Below the pieces are notes generated by a model that was given only the letters and a program-made list of their open reading frames with translations, was not told the DNA's origin and did not search any database. Below, piece by piece: positions 17,824 to 26,076 of a DNA stretch of 64,000 bases. Within the stretch, counting starts at the first letter, position 1, and every line of letters starts with the position of its first letter. Location of the stretch: NCBI GenBank assembly GCA_051000345.1, contig JBPCOJ010000046.1:16780-80779 (forward strand), in the 5' to 3' direction. Origin of the DNA: JBHENC01 sp051000345 (lineage in GTDB: Bacteria > Acidobacteriota > Blastocatellia > Pyrinomonadales > Pyrinomonadaceae). The position numbers were made by a program, and so were the translations under genes.

Positions 17824-19266
17824 TTGACGGAGACAGCCGACAGCAGCGCGCGAATTCTTATCGCCGAAGACGAAGCCAATCTGCGCATCGTGATTCAGAA
17901 AGAGTTGCAGCGCCTAGGCTACCGCGTGCAGGCGGAGCCGGACGGCGAGGCCGCGCTGCGTCGTCTCGAAGAAGGCAATGTTGACGTGCTGCTTTGCGAC
18001 ATCAACATGCCGCGCATGGACGGCATGGAGCTTCTGCGCCGCTTGCACGAACGCCCGAATCCGCCCGAAGTCATTATGCTGACAGGCCACGCCACCGTCG
18101 AAACCGCAATTGAGGCGATGAAGCTCGGCGCTTACGATTATCTATCGAAGCCTTACCGCATCACGGAACTCGATGCGCTCGTCAAACAAGCTGCGGAGAA
18201 ACGCCGCCTGCGTGTCGATAATCAACGCCTACGCGCGCAGTTGGAACGACAAACAACAACGCCCGAAATCATTTTTACTTCGCAGGCAATGGCCGACGTG
18301 ATTCACTTGATCGAACGCGTCGCGCCTTCGGACACATCCGTTTTAATCACGGGCGAAAGCGGCACAGGCAAGGAACTGGTCGCGCAGGCCGTTCATCGTC
18401 TCTCGAATCGCGCCACGGGTGCATTCATCGATCTCAACTGCGCGGCGTTTCAGGAATCCTTGCTTGAATCGGAACTCTTCGGTTACGAAGCGGGCGCGTT
18501 TTCCGGCGCGAAGGGACGCAAGCTAGGCTTGATCGAACTCGCCGACGGCGGCACGCTTTTTCTGGATGAAGTAACGGAGTTGCCCGCGCAGCTTCAGGCG
18601 AAACTTTTGCGGGCGATAGAAACGCGGACGTTTTATCGCGTCGGCGGCGTCCGCAAAGTCGAAGTCAACACGCGCATCGTCGCGGCGACGAACCGCAACC
18701 TCGAAACAGTGCAGACGGACGGCTCGTTTCGCTCAGACCTTCTTTATCGCATCAACAGTTTTCAGATCGCCTTGCCGCCGCTGCGCGAAAGAACGGATGA
18801 CATCGAATTGATCGCGCGTCATTTGTTGAAGCAACTCGGCGCGAGCGCTTTCGAGTTGACGCCGGAAGCTATGAACGCGCTGAAGAATTACAATTGGCCG
18901 GGCAATGTGCGGCAGTTGCGCAATTGTCTCGAACGCGCCGTGCTGCTCGCCAATGACAATCGCATTACTCTCAACGAACTCCCGCCGGAAGTGGCGCGCC
19001 CGCTTGTCACCGCCGCCAATATGCCTTTGATGACAGCGCCGCGCAATAACAACGGCGGCAGCGACGCGGCGAGCAACGGAAACGACTCGTCAACTTCGAG
19101 CAATGCTCCGACGCCAGCCTCCTTGCGCGAAGTCGAGCGCCAGCAAATTCTTTCCGCGCTCGAACAAACGAATTGGCATCGCGGCAAAACCGCCGAAGTC
19201 CTTGGTATTTCTCCGTCAACTCTTTATCGACGCCTGCGCGATTACGGTCTGGACAAACGCAGTTAG
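17824..19266 (+). CDS. NtrC-family sigma-54-dependent response regulator
   Basis: A 480-residue regulator: receiver domain (about 10-125, acceptor in LLCDINMPRMDG), AAA+ sigma-54 interaction domain (about 145-375) with Walker A GESGTGKE (177-184) and Walker B GGTLFLDEV, then a Fis-type helix-turn-helix (GKTAEVLGISPSTLYRRL). The sigma-54 contact loop reads GAFSGA (224-229) instead of GAFTGA, a conservative Thr-to-Ser change. Translation probably starts at the TTG at 17824, with a GGAG 11 bases upstream inside the kinase gene; there is no ATG near the expected N-terminus. It forms an operon with the preceding kinase. Confidence 0.92.
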   Translation: MTETADSSARILIAEDEANLRIVIQKELQRLGYRVQAEPDGEAALRRLEEGNVDVLLCDINMPRMDGMELLRRLHERPNPPEVIMLTGHATVETAIEAMKLGAYDYLSKPYRITELDALVKQAAEKRRLRVDNQRLRAQLERQTTTPEIIFTSQAMADVIHLIERVAPSDTSVLITGESGTGKELVAQAVHRLSNRATGAFIDLNCAAFQESLLESELFGYEAGAFSGAKGRKLGLIELADGGTLFLDEVTELPAQLQAKLLRAIETRTFYRVGGVRKVEVNTRIVAATNRNLETVQTDGSFRSDLLYRINSFQIALPPLRERTDDIELIARHLLKQLGASAFELTPEAMNALKNYNWPGNVRQLRNCLERAVLLANDNRITLNELPPEVARPLVTAANMPLMTAPRNNNGGSDAASNGNDSSTSSNAPTPASLREVERQQILSALEQTNWHRGKTAEVLGISPSTLYRRLRDYGLDKRS

Positions 19267-19301
19267 CAAAAACATCAAACCGCAATTCAACGCTTCATTA
19301 A

Positions 19302-19350
19302 AAATAAAGAGGCGCGTGTCGAGAATCGTTCGACACGCGCCTCTTTATTT
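19302..19350. terminator. Strong bidirectional intrinsic terminator
   Basis: A perfect 21-bp stem (19302-19322 with 19330-19350) with a 7-base loop, A-rich on the left and T-rich on the right. It separates the kinase/NtrC operon from the convergent CoA-ligase operon and can terminate both. Confidence 0.9.
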
Positions 19351-19397
19351 TCTACGAGAAACTTATAGCGGCTTGCTTCTTCATTCTGACTCCTGAC

Positions 19398-20945
19398 CTA
19401 TGTCTCCTGTTTCAATTTTCTCCGGTCAACTTTGCCGCGATCATTCTTCGGCAATGAATGGACAAATTCGATCCATCGCGGATATTTGTAGAGCGCGATT
19501 TTTGATTTAACGAAGTCTTTGATTTCCTGCGCCAACTCATCGCGCGCGGTGAATGAGTCGTGGAGTACGATGAAGGCTTTCGGTTTGATGAGCGAGTCGC
19601 CCGCGTCGTGACCGATGACGGCGCACTCTTGAATCGCTTCGTGTTGCAGTAAACAGTTTTCAATTTCGACGGGCGCGACGTAAACGCCGGAGACCTTCAG
19701 CATGTCGTCCGTGCGCCCGTGATACCAGAAATAACCGTCTTCGTCTTTGTGAAACTGATCGCCGGTCATGCACCAATCGCCCGCGAAAGTCTCCTTCGAT
19801 TTTCCGTGCGCCTGCCAGTAACACAGCGCCGCCGAATCGCCTTTAACGCGCAAGGTTCCCATCTCGCCCGTCGGCACATCACGTCCTTCAGCATCGACGA
19901 TTCGCGCCTCGTAGCCTTCGACAATGCGCCCTAGGCTGCCCGGACGAACATCATTCGCGCGGTTCGTAATGTAAATATGAAACATTTCCGCCGAGCCGAT
20001 GCCGTCGTATATTTCCACATTGAACGTCTCGACCCATTTTCGATAAAGCTCCGCAGGCAATGCTTCGCCCGCCGAAAGGCACATGCGCAGCGAAGATAAA
20101 TTCTTCTTCGCCGCGCCCGCTATGTTGAGCATCGCGTTAATCATCGTCGGCACGCTCGTTAAAATCGTCGGGCGAAAGCGCTCGATCATCCCGAACATTT
20201 TTTCGGGCGTCGAGCGTTCGCTAAAGAGCGCGGTTGCGCCGCCGACTGCGAAGGGGAAAAGCAGATTCGTGCCTGTCGCGTAACCGAAAAAAAGTTTCGG
20301 AACGGAAACCGTTAAATCAGTTTCACAAACTCCGAGCGTGCGCTTGGCGTAGACTTCCGTGTTGAATGGCAGATCGTGATGAAGATGAACAGCGCCCTTC
20401 GGATGCCCTGTCGAGCCGGACGTGAAAAGCCAGATCGCCACGTCGTCGCGGTGCGTATCGGCGGGCGTTAATTCCCCGGACATCTGCAATGTCGTTTGAT
20501 CGAACGATAAAAAATTTCCGTGCTCCTTGCCCACCACAAGCACATGACGCAAGTGCTTCGCGTCTTTTATCGCTTCGGCAAACGTCTCGATTAAATGTTC
20601 GTTGATGACGGCGACGCGGGCGCGCGTGTATTCTAGGTAATACTTATAATCGGCGGCAGGCAATAACGGATTGACCATCGTCAAGACTGCGCCGATCTTG
20701 CTTGTGCCGAACCAAGTCCAGACGAATTCCGGGCAATCCGGCAGCGCAATCAATACGCGGTCTTCCATGCCGACGCCGAGCGCACGCAGAGCGTTGCCTG
20801 CCTGATTCGACAACTGAACGGCGTCGCCGTAAGTGTAAGTTTCGTTCTTGAAGAAAAGACACGTTCGGGCGTCGCGGCCTTTCTCTACGTTGTGATAGAG
20901 AAAGTAATCGGCCATGTTGAAACGTTCGGGGAACTCGATTTTCAT
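19398..20945 (-). CDS. Benzoate-CoA ligase family enzyme, probable 2-aminobenzoate-CoA ligase
   Basis: A 515-residue ANL-superfamily enzyme that activates a carboxylic acid with ATP and CoA. Motifs: P-loop TSGSTGHPKG (175-184), the YDGIGSAEM block, the hinge region GRTDDMLKVSG, and the catalytic Lys K505 in KNDRGKVDRRK. Overall layout (DCPEFVWTWFG early, FPFAVGG, GSLGRIVEGYEARIVD) is that of the benzoate-CoA ligase subgroup. As the last gene of an operon with a kynureninase-like enzyme and tryptophan dioxygenase, anthranilate is the most likely substrate; benzoate or salicylate cannot be excluded. The ATG at 20945 lies 54 bases after the dioxygenase stop. Confidence 0.88.
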   Translation of the reverse strand: MKIEFPERFNMADYFLYHNVEKGRDARTCLFFKNETYTYGDAVQLSNQAGNALRALGVGMEDRVLIALPDCPEFVWTWFGTSKIGAVLTMVNPLLPAADYKYYLEYTRARVAVINEHLIETFAEAIKDAKHLRHVLVVGKEHGNFLSFDQTTLQMSGELTPADTHRDDVAIWLFTSGSTGHPKGAVHLHHDLPFNTEVYAKRTLGVCETDLTVSVPKLFFGYATGTNLLFPFAVGGATALFSERSTPEKMFGMIERFRPTILTSVPTMINAMLNIAGAAKKNLSSLRMCLSAGEALPAELYRKWVETFNVEIYDGIGSAEMFHIYITNRANDVRPGSLGRIVEGYEARIVDAEGRDVPTGEMGTLRVKGDSAALCYWQAHGKSKETFAGDWCMTGDQFHKDEDGYFWYHGRTDDMLKVSGVYVAPVEIENCLLQHEAIQECAVIGHDAGDSLIKPKAFIVLHDSFTARDELAQEIKDFVKSKIALYKYPRWIEFVHSLPKNDRGKVDRRKLKQET

Positions 20946-20999
20946 ACGTGATTGACGAATGAAGAATAGGCGAGGATGGAATAATTCTTCTGTGCGATG

Positions 21000-21869
21000 T
21001 TATGCGTCGCTGGTCGCTGCTGTAAACGGACAATTCTCTGCGCCTTGTTTTGCGTCGAGAAGAGTGCGCGCTTCCCACAGTTCCGGGAAGAATTTTTTAT
21101 CGAGCGTCGTGCGCAAATATCCGACGCCTTCAGAGCCGCCCGTGCCGCGTTTGGTTCCGACCATGCGTTCGACCATCTTGACGTGATGCGTGCGCCACAA
21201 TGAAAAGTATTCGTCGTGCGCAATAAGACTTTCCGCTAATTGAAATTCTTCGTAACGATCTTCAAAGTGCGTGATGACTTCGAGCACGGCACGCGTTCTT
21301 CGATCATAAAGCTGGCGGCGCATTTCCTTGTCGAGCATTGAATCGTCTGCGGGCGCATCGAATCCGCGTCGGCACAGATAGCTGTAAAAAGCATCGCTTA
21401 AGGATGTTTGTTGAAAGCGCGCGGAGAGCCGCTTCGTCGCAAATTCGTCTTCGCGGAAGCTGCGCAAAATAGTTTCATCCTTCAAGCCGGACGCAAATTC
21501 TATTTCACGAAACTGCATTGACTGAAAGCCGCTCGCCGGATTGAGCGCGTCGCGGAAACGCAGAAAGTTAATCGGCGTCATCGTCTCCAAAACGTGAATT
21601 TGATTGACGAGTATTTTCTCGATTTCGACGACACGCATTATCCCGCGCGAAGCCTGTGCCGGACGATTCTCATTCAAATGCTCGATTGCCGAGTCTATCT
21701 CATGCAGTATTTGCTTGAACCATAATTCATAAGTTTGATGAATCGTGATGAACAGCAGTTCATCGTGATGCGCCGGATCGGATTGGCAATCCTGCAATTC
21801 GATCAAATCGGCGACGCGCAGATATTTGTTGTAGGAAAGCGGAGCCGCCGCGCCGTATTCATTGTCCAT
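21000..21869 (-). CDS. kynA: Tryptophan 2,3-dioxygenase
   Basis: A 289-residue haem enzyme that opens the indole ring of L-tryptophan to N-formylkynurenine. The family signature is clear: YNKYLRVADLIELQ, ITIHQTYELWFKQ (H44 region), R105 in FLRFRDAL, and the haem-ligand segment WRTHHVKMVERM (axial His probably H229) followed by the substrate loop GTKRGTGGSEGVGYLR. Length is typical for bacterial enzymes. It starts 7 bases after the stop of the kynureninase-like gene with no clear Shine-Dalgarno, so it is likely translationally coupled. It commits tryptophan to the kynurenine route. Confidence 0.96.
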   Translation of the reverse strand: MDNEYGAAAPLSYNKYLRVADLIELQDCQSDPAHHDELLFITIHQTYELWFKQILHEIDSAIEHLNENRPAQASRGIMRVVEIEKILVNQIHVLETMTPINFLRFRDALNPASGFQSMQFREIEFASGLKDETILRSFREDEFATKRLSARFQQTSLSDAFYSYLCRRGFDAPADDSMLDKEMRRQLYDRRTRAVLEVITHFEDRYEEFQLAESLIAHDEYFSLWRTHHVKMVERMVGTKRGTGGSEGVGYLRTTLDKKFFPELWEARTLLDAKQGAENCPFTAATSDA

Positions 21870-21876
21870 AAAGTTT

Positions 21877-23070
21877 TTAGAATGCTGCGTGAGCCGTTGC
21901 GTTGTCGGTGGCGCAGGCGCGTGTGTCGCGTATGGTTTTCAGTTCGCGTATGACGAGTTCGAGTTCTTCGTCCTTCGTGTAAAAGTGCGGCGAGATGCGT
22001 ATGCCCGCGCCGGGACGATAATCGACGATGAACTCGCGGCGGATGAGTTCACGGGTCACGGCTGCGGCGTGTTCTGCGTTAATCGTGATGGTGCCGCCGC
22101 GCTGCGATGAATCGCGCGGGCTGGTCACGGTAAAGCCCGCTTCTTCTGCCAACTCGATGAGCTTTGTTGTTTGCCGCACGCTTTTTTCGCGGATCGCAGC
22201 GACGCCGATTTCGTTGATGATGCGATAGCCGGAACGCGCCGCATAGAGCGCGGGGATCGAGGGCGAGCCGTGCAGAAAGCGCGTGATGTCGGGCGCATAA
22301 CGAATCGCGCCGGACTCGAAGGCAAAGGGCGCTTCGTGTGCCATCCAGCCGGTCGTGCGCGGTTCGAGCCGTGTTTGCAAGTCGGGACGAACATAGAGAT
22401 AGCCCGCGCCGGGGCCGCCGCACAGCCATTTCACAGAGCCGCCCGTCGCAAAATCCACGTTCAAATCCTTTACGCTGAACGGCACAGTGCCTGCCGATTG
22501 ATACGTGTCGAGCACAACCATTGCGCCGACTTCGTGCGCGCGTTCGGTGATGCGTCTGGCGTCCTGCAAAAACGCGCTCTTGAACAGCACATGCGAGAGA
22601 GGCACAAGCAAGGTTTCTTCATCAATCGCGTGGAGCAAACGCTCCGTCGGAATCGTCATGCCGTCGTCGCTCTTGATTGTTTCGATGCGAAATTTTTTGT
22701 CGCGCGCGTGCGCTTCGTAAACGTATTGCACGGAAGGAAATTCGAGTTCCGCGTAAACGATTTTGTTGCGTTTTGGCGTAGGATCGAAGCAGGAGAGTAT
22801 GAGCGCCTGACAGACGGAAACGTTCTGGTGCATGACGACGGTTTGCGCGTCTGCGCCGATGATGCGCGCCACTTCGTTGCCGGTGGTGACGGGCATTTCC
22901 CACCAGCCTTCCGCCCACGCGCGCACGCCGCGCGTCGCCCACGTCTCCGCGTATTCTGCGACGCTCTCGAAAACCGCGCGCGGCATTGCGCCGAGACTGT
23001 GCGAGATAAGGTAAACGGTCTTGTCTAGGATCGGAAATTCACTTCGCCATTTCAGGAGCGTGTCCGTCAA
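21877..23070 (-). CDS. kynU: Probable kynureninase (class V aminotransferase fold)
   Basis: A 397-residue PLP enzyme of fold type I. The N-terminus YLISHSLGAMP matches the substrate-binding start of kynureninases; D188 (VVLDTYQSAG) should contact the PLP ring and K214 in GGSVKWLCGG should form the Schiff base. Kynureninase splits kynurenine to anthranilate and alanine. The start is a TTG at 23070 with GGAGG 7 bases upstream; the open frame extends 51 codons further but runs into the divergent promoter. Operon: this gene, tryptophan dioxygenase, CoA ligase. Other class V enzymes share the fold, so the name rests partly on context. Confidence 0.85.
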   Translation of the reverse strand: MTDTLLKWRSEFPILDKTVYLISHSLGAMPRAVFESVAEYAETWATRGVRAWAEGWWEMPVTTGNEVARIIGADAQTVVMHQNVSVCQALILSCFDPTPKRNKIVYAELEFPSVQYVYEAHARDKKFRIETIKSDDGMTIPTERLLHAIDEETLLVPLSHVLFKSAFLQDARRITERAHEVGAMVVLDTYQSAGTVPFSVKDLNVDFATGGSVKWLCGGPGAGYLYVRPDLQTRLEPRTTGWMAHEAPFAFESGAIRYAPDITRFLHGSPSIPALYAARSGYRIINEIGVAAIREKSVRQTTKLIELAEEAGFTVTSPRDSSQRGGTITINAEHAAAVTRELIRREFIVDYRPGAGIRISPHFYTKDEELELVIRELKTIRDTRACATDNATAHAAF

Positions 23071-23212
23071 AAGTTTTCCTCCGCGCGTGTGTTGTGCGTG
23101 TGCTGATGATTCGCGTGTCGGCTTCACGATGAAGCGTATGCGGTCTTTGTCAACGTCGTCGGAAGTATTGTACTGTTGCGGTTGCCCGCCAAACAAGCGC
23201 GGCGTCCGACTT
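23071..23212. promoter_or_regulatory. Divergent promoter region of the kynurenine operon and OYE gene
   Basis: The 142 bases separate the TTG start of the kynureninase-like gene and the ATG of the divergent oxidoreductase, so they must hold both promoters. A weak sigma-70-like pair for the rightward gene is TTGTCA (23147-23152) and TACTGT (23171-23176), spaced by 18 bases. The sequence at 23071-23082 reads as a strong Shine-Dalgarno on the minus strand. No operator was recognised. Confidence 0.45.
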
Positions 23213-24679
23213 ATGTGGCACACGGAAAATCCTATTCGCCATCCATTACCGGAAACCTCTTGGCCGACGGCAGAAGAAGCCGCCGCGTCGCTTCTGTTTC
23301 AATCGATTCAAACCGGCAATCTCGCGCTTCAGAGCCGCACATGGATACCTGCGATGGTGCCTTGGCGCGCAACTGATGACGGCTATGTAACGACTGATAA
23401 TCTCGATTGGTACGCGCGGTTTGCGCGTGGGCGTCCCGGCGCAATCGTCGTTGAAGCGACGGGCATACGAGATATTGCAAGCGGGCCGCTGCTGCGCATA
23501 TCTCATGACCGTTATATTCCGGGACTGCGCCGACTCGTTGAAACCGTGCGGCGTGCGAGCGACGGGCAGACGCGGCTTTTCGTTCAACTAATAGATTTTC
23601 TTGCGGTCAAACGTCGTCCAGAAAAACAGAAATTCTTTCAACGCTTCTTCACCGTCACTAACCGCCACCGCCGCGCTTTGATTGAAGCAACAGGCGAAGC
23701 CGAATGGTTGGGGAAAAGTGAAACGGCGGTGCGCGATTTTCTTGCCGTCGCGCCGGATGAATTAATCGACGCGGTGCTGGATGAACGCGAAAGGGAATCG
23801 CTGCGTTACGGTTACCGCGAGCGCATCACGGACACGCATCTCGCGCACATACGCTCGTTGCCGGAAGCATTGCCGAAGATGTTTGCCGCCGCCGCATGGC
23901 GCGCGCGCGAGGCAGGATTCGACGGCGTCGAGCTTCACTACGCTCACGCTTACACGATGGCTTCCTTTTTGAGCCGGAGAAATAATCGCGCGGACGGTTA
24001 TGGCGGCGCGCGTGAGAATCGCGTGCGGTTGCCAACGGAAGTTTACCGCGCGGTGCGCGAGCGCGTCGGCGACGATTACGTGGTCGGCGTGCGTTTTTTA
24101 GCGGATGAAGTAATTGAAAACGGCAGCCGCATCGAAGACGCCGTTTACTTTGCGGAAGAATTCGCGCGCGCCGGTTTTGATTTTCTTTCGCTGTCCAAAG
24201 GCGGAAAGTTTGAGGACGCGAAGCAGCCGAAAACGAATCACGCCGTTTATCCTTACACGGGAAAAAGCGGCTACGAATGTATGCCGACGATTCTCTCGGA
24301 CGCGCGCGGCCCCTTTGGTCGCAACGTTCCTTTAGCGGCAACGATCAAGCGCGCGGTCAATGAGGCGGGATTTCAAACGCCCGTCATCGCATCCGGCGGC
24401 ATCGCAAACTTCCGACAAGCCGAAGCTATTTTGCAGCGCGGAGAAGCGGACATCATCGCTTCCGCGCGTCAATCGCTTGCCGACCCGGATTGGTTCTTGA
24501 AAATTTTAACGGGACGCGGGCGGGAAATTCGACGCTGCACTTTCACCAATTACTGCGAAGGCTTGGATCAATCGCACAAGCAAGTGACGTGCAAGCTTTG
24601 GGATCGCCTGCGACTCGACGAAGCGGGCATTAAGTTGAGCGATGACAATCGTCGCCGCCTTGTCGCGCCGGAAGATTAG
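23213..24679 (+). CDS. Old-yellow-enzyme-like flavin oxidoreductase, reductase half of anthraniloyl-CoA dearomatisation
   Basis: A 488-residue NADH:flavin oxidoreductase of the old yellow enzyme family. Visible: a front barrel strand RTWIPAMVPWRATDDGYVT, GAIVVEATGI, the substrate-side FDGVELHYAHAYTMASFLS with NNRADGYGG, the phosphate-binding VIASGGIANFRQAEAIL, and a Cys-bearing RRCTFTNYCEGLD segment. These features match the C-terminal half of the fused 2-aminobenzoyl-CoA monooxygenase/reductase and salicylyl-CoA 5-hydroxylase proteins. Here it is a separate gene. It is divergent from the kynurenine operon and convergent with the monooxygenase. Inferred role: reducing the hydroxylated CoA ester to a non-aromatic product. 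Confidence 0.85.
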   Translation: MWHTENPIRHPLPETSWPTAEEAAASLLFQSIQTGNLALQSRTWIPAMVPWRATDDGYVTTDNLDWYARFARGRPGAIVVEATGIRDIASGPLLRISHDRYIPGLRRLVETVRRASDGQTRLFVQLIDFLAVKRRPEKQKFFQRFFTVTNRHRRALIEATGEAEWLGKSETAVRDFLAVAPDELIDAVLDERERESLRYGYRERITDTHLAHIRSLPEALPKMFAAAAWRAREAGFDGVELHYAHAYTMASFLSRRNNRADGYGGARENRVRLPTEVYRAVRERVGDDYVVGVRFLADEVIENGSRIEDAVYFAEEFARAGFDFLSLSKGGKFEDAKQPKTNHAVYPYTGKSGYECMPTILSDARGPFGRNVPLAATIKRAVNEAGFQTPVIASGGIANFRQAEAILQRGEADIIASARQSLADPDWFLKILTGRGREIRRCTFTNYCEGLDQSHKQVTCKLWDRLRLDEAGIKLSDDNRRRLVAPED

Positions 24680-24816
24680 CCACAGAGACACAGAGACACA
24701 AAGGCACAGAGGCACAGAGGCACAGAGCAGGCGAACAAATACAAAAGGAAAAGTATAAGCGGAGAAATATCTCTTATTACTTTTCCTTTATTTCTGTGCC
24801 TCTGTGTCTCTGTGGC
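24679..24816. repeat. CACAGAG tandem repeat forming a large hairpin
   Basis: Bases 24679-24727 are tandem copies of a CACAGAG-type unit. The inverted version at 24794-24816 pairs with it (17 bp, 24679-24695 with 24800-24816). Inside, 24744-24755 pairs perfectly with 24778-24789. It fills the space between two convergent genes, starting at the last base of one, so it may stop transcription from both sides. Confidence 0.75.
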
Positions 24817-24822
24817 AAGTTT

Positions 24823-25944
24823 CTAACGCGACTTTTCGTAGGCGGCGATGAACTGTGAATCTCTGCGTTGCAAGTTATCGTGACTGATTTTCTTGCTTCT
24901 CGTCATCAGCTTATAAGCGAAGGTGAGCGGATCGAGATGCGTGTAATCCTTCGCGCGCTCGAACCACACGCGGCTTTCGTGCGCGGCCTCCTGATAGGCT
25001 TCGATGACGGGCTTTCTCGCTCTTTCAAATTCGTGGAGCGCCGTTGTCACGTCTTGCGTGTCAGCGAAACATTTGTGCAGAGCGATGGCATCTTCGAGCG
25101 CGAGCTTCGTGCCTGACCCGATGGAAAAGTGCGCCGTGTGCAGCGCGTCGCCCAGAAGCACGATATTGCGATGGCTCCAATGTTCGTTGCGCACGTTGAC
25201 GAAGTTGATCCACTTCGAGTTATTGGACAACAGTTCATGCCCGCCCAGATCGTCTGCGAAAACTTCGCTAAGATAAGCGCGCGTCGCTTCATCCGATGTT
25301 TTATCAAGCCCGGCGCGCGTCCATGTTTCCATGTCGCATTCGACGATGAATGTGCTCATTTGTTTGTTGAATTTGTATGAATGAGCGGCGAAGACTCCGG
25401 CAAGTGTTTCGCGGAACGTGAGCGTCAGTCCATGAAACAATGCCCTTGTGCCGTACCAGATATATTTGTTTGCGCCCGCGCTTAAAGAAGGTTGAAAAAA
25501 CTTGCTGAAGCTTTGCCGCACAGAACTATTGACGCCGTCCGCGCCGACGATTAAATCGGCGTCAGCGTAAATGTTTGCGGCGGAAGCTTGGCAACGAAAG
25601 CGCAGATCGACGCCTAGATTGCGGCAACGCTGCTGCAAAATGTTTAGCAGCTCGATGCGCGCGATGCCGGAAAATTTGTTGCCGCGAATCGTGACGCGCT
25701 CGCCTTTATGAACTACGTCCACATTGTCCCACGTCTCGAAACTTTCCGTAATGCGCGCGCATGATTCCGCATCGCTGCTTTCGAGATAGGAAAGCGTTTT
25801 GTCGGAAAAGACTACGCCCCAGCCGAACGTATCACCGGGCGCATTCCGCTCGATCAACGTGATGTCATGCGCCGGATTGCTTTTCTTCATCAGCAGCGCG
25901 AAATACAATCCGGCTGGCCCGCCGCCGATGATTTTGATTTTCAT
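24823..25944 (-). CDS. FAD-dependent monooxygenase, hydroxylase half of anthraniloyl-CoA dearomatisation
   Basis: A 373-residue group A flavoprotein monooxygenase: GGGPAG dinucleotide motif at residues 7-12, the signature DTFGWGVVFSDKTLSYL, ADLIVGADGVNSSVRQ (DG motif) and VLLGDALHTAHFSIGSG (GD motif). The FGWGVVFSD block is characteristic of the N-terminal half of 2-aminobenzoyl-CoA monooxygenase/reductase and salicylyl-CoA 5-hydroxylase. The ATG at 25944 is chosen because the GGGPAG motif follows at the usual distance; an upstream in-frame start adds 35 unrelated residues. Convergent with the oxidoreductase, its presumed partner. It would hydroxylate C5 of the aromatic CoA ester. Confidence 0.87.
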   Translation of the reverse strand: MKIKIIGGGPAGLYFALLMKKSNPAHDITLIERNAPGDTFGWGVVFSDKTLSYLESSDAESCARITESFETWDNVDVVHKGERVTIRGNKFSGIARIELLNILQQRCRNLGVDLRFRCQASAANIYADADLIVGADGVNSSVRQSFSKFFQPSLSAGANKYIWYGTRALFHGLTLTFRETLAGVFAAHSYKFNKQMSTFIVECDMETWTRAGLDKTSDEATRAYLSEVFADDLGGHELLSNNSKWINFVNVRNEHWSHRNIVLLGDALHTAHFSIGSGTKLALEDAIALHKCFADTQDVTTALHEFERARKPVIEAYQEAAHESRVWFERAKDYTHLDPLTFAYKLMTRSKKISHDNLQRRDSQFIAAYEKSR

Positions 25945-26076
25945 GTGGATTTGCACCCGCTCATCGACATAATAAAAGCTCCGCGTTCGTTGGTGAAGCG
26001 CATGACAAAAGCGCCGCGCTATACAGCGTAATCGGATAACGCCCGGCAAGGAATGTGTGTTGCGAAAGACGGCGAA

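Noticed and set aside
24679..24727. CRISPR-like tandem repeats
   Set aside because: The units are contiguous 7-8-base repeats without spacers and form a hairpin with an inverted copy; no cas genes are nearby.
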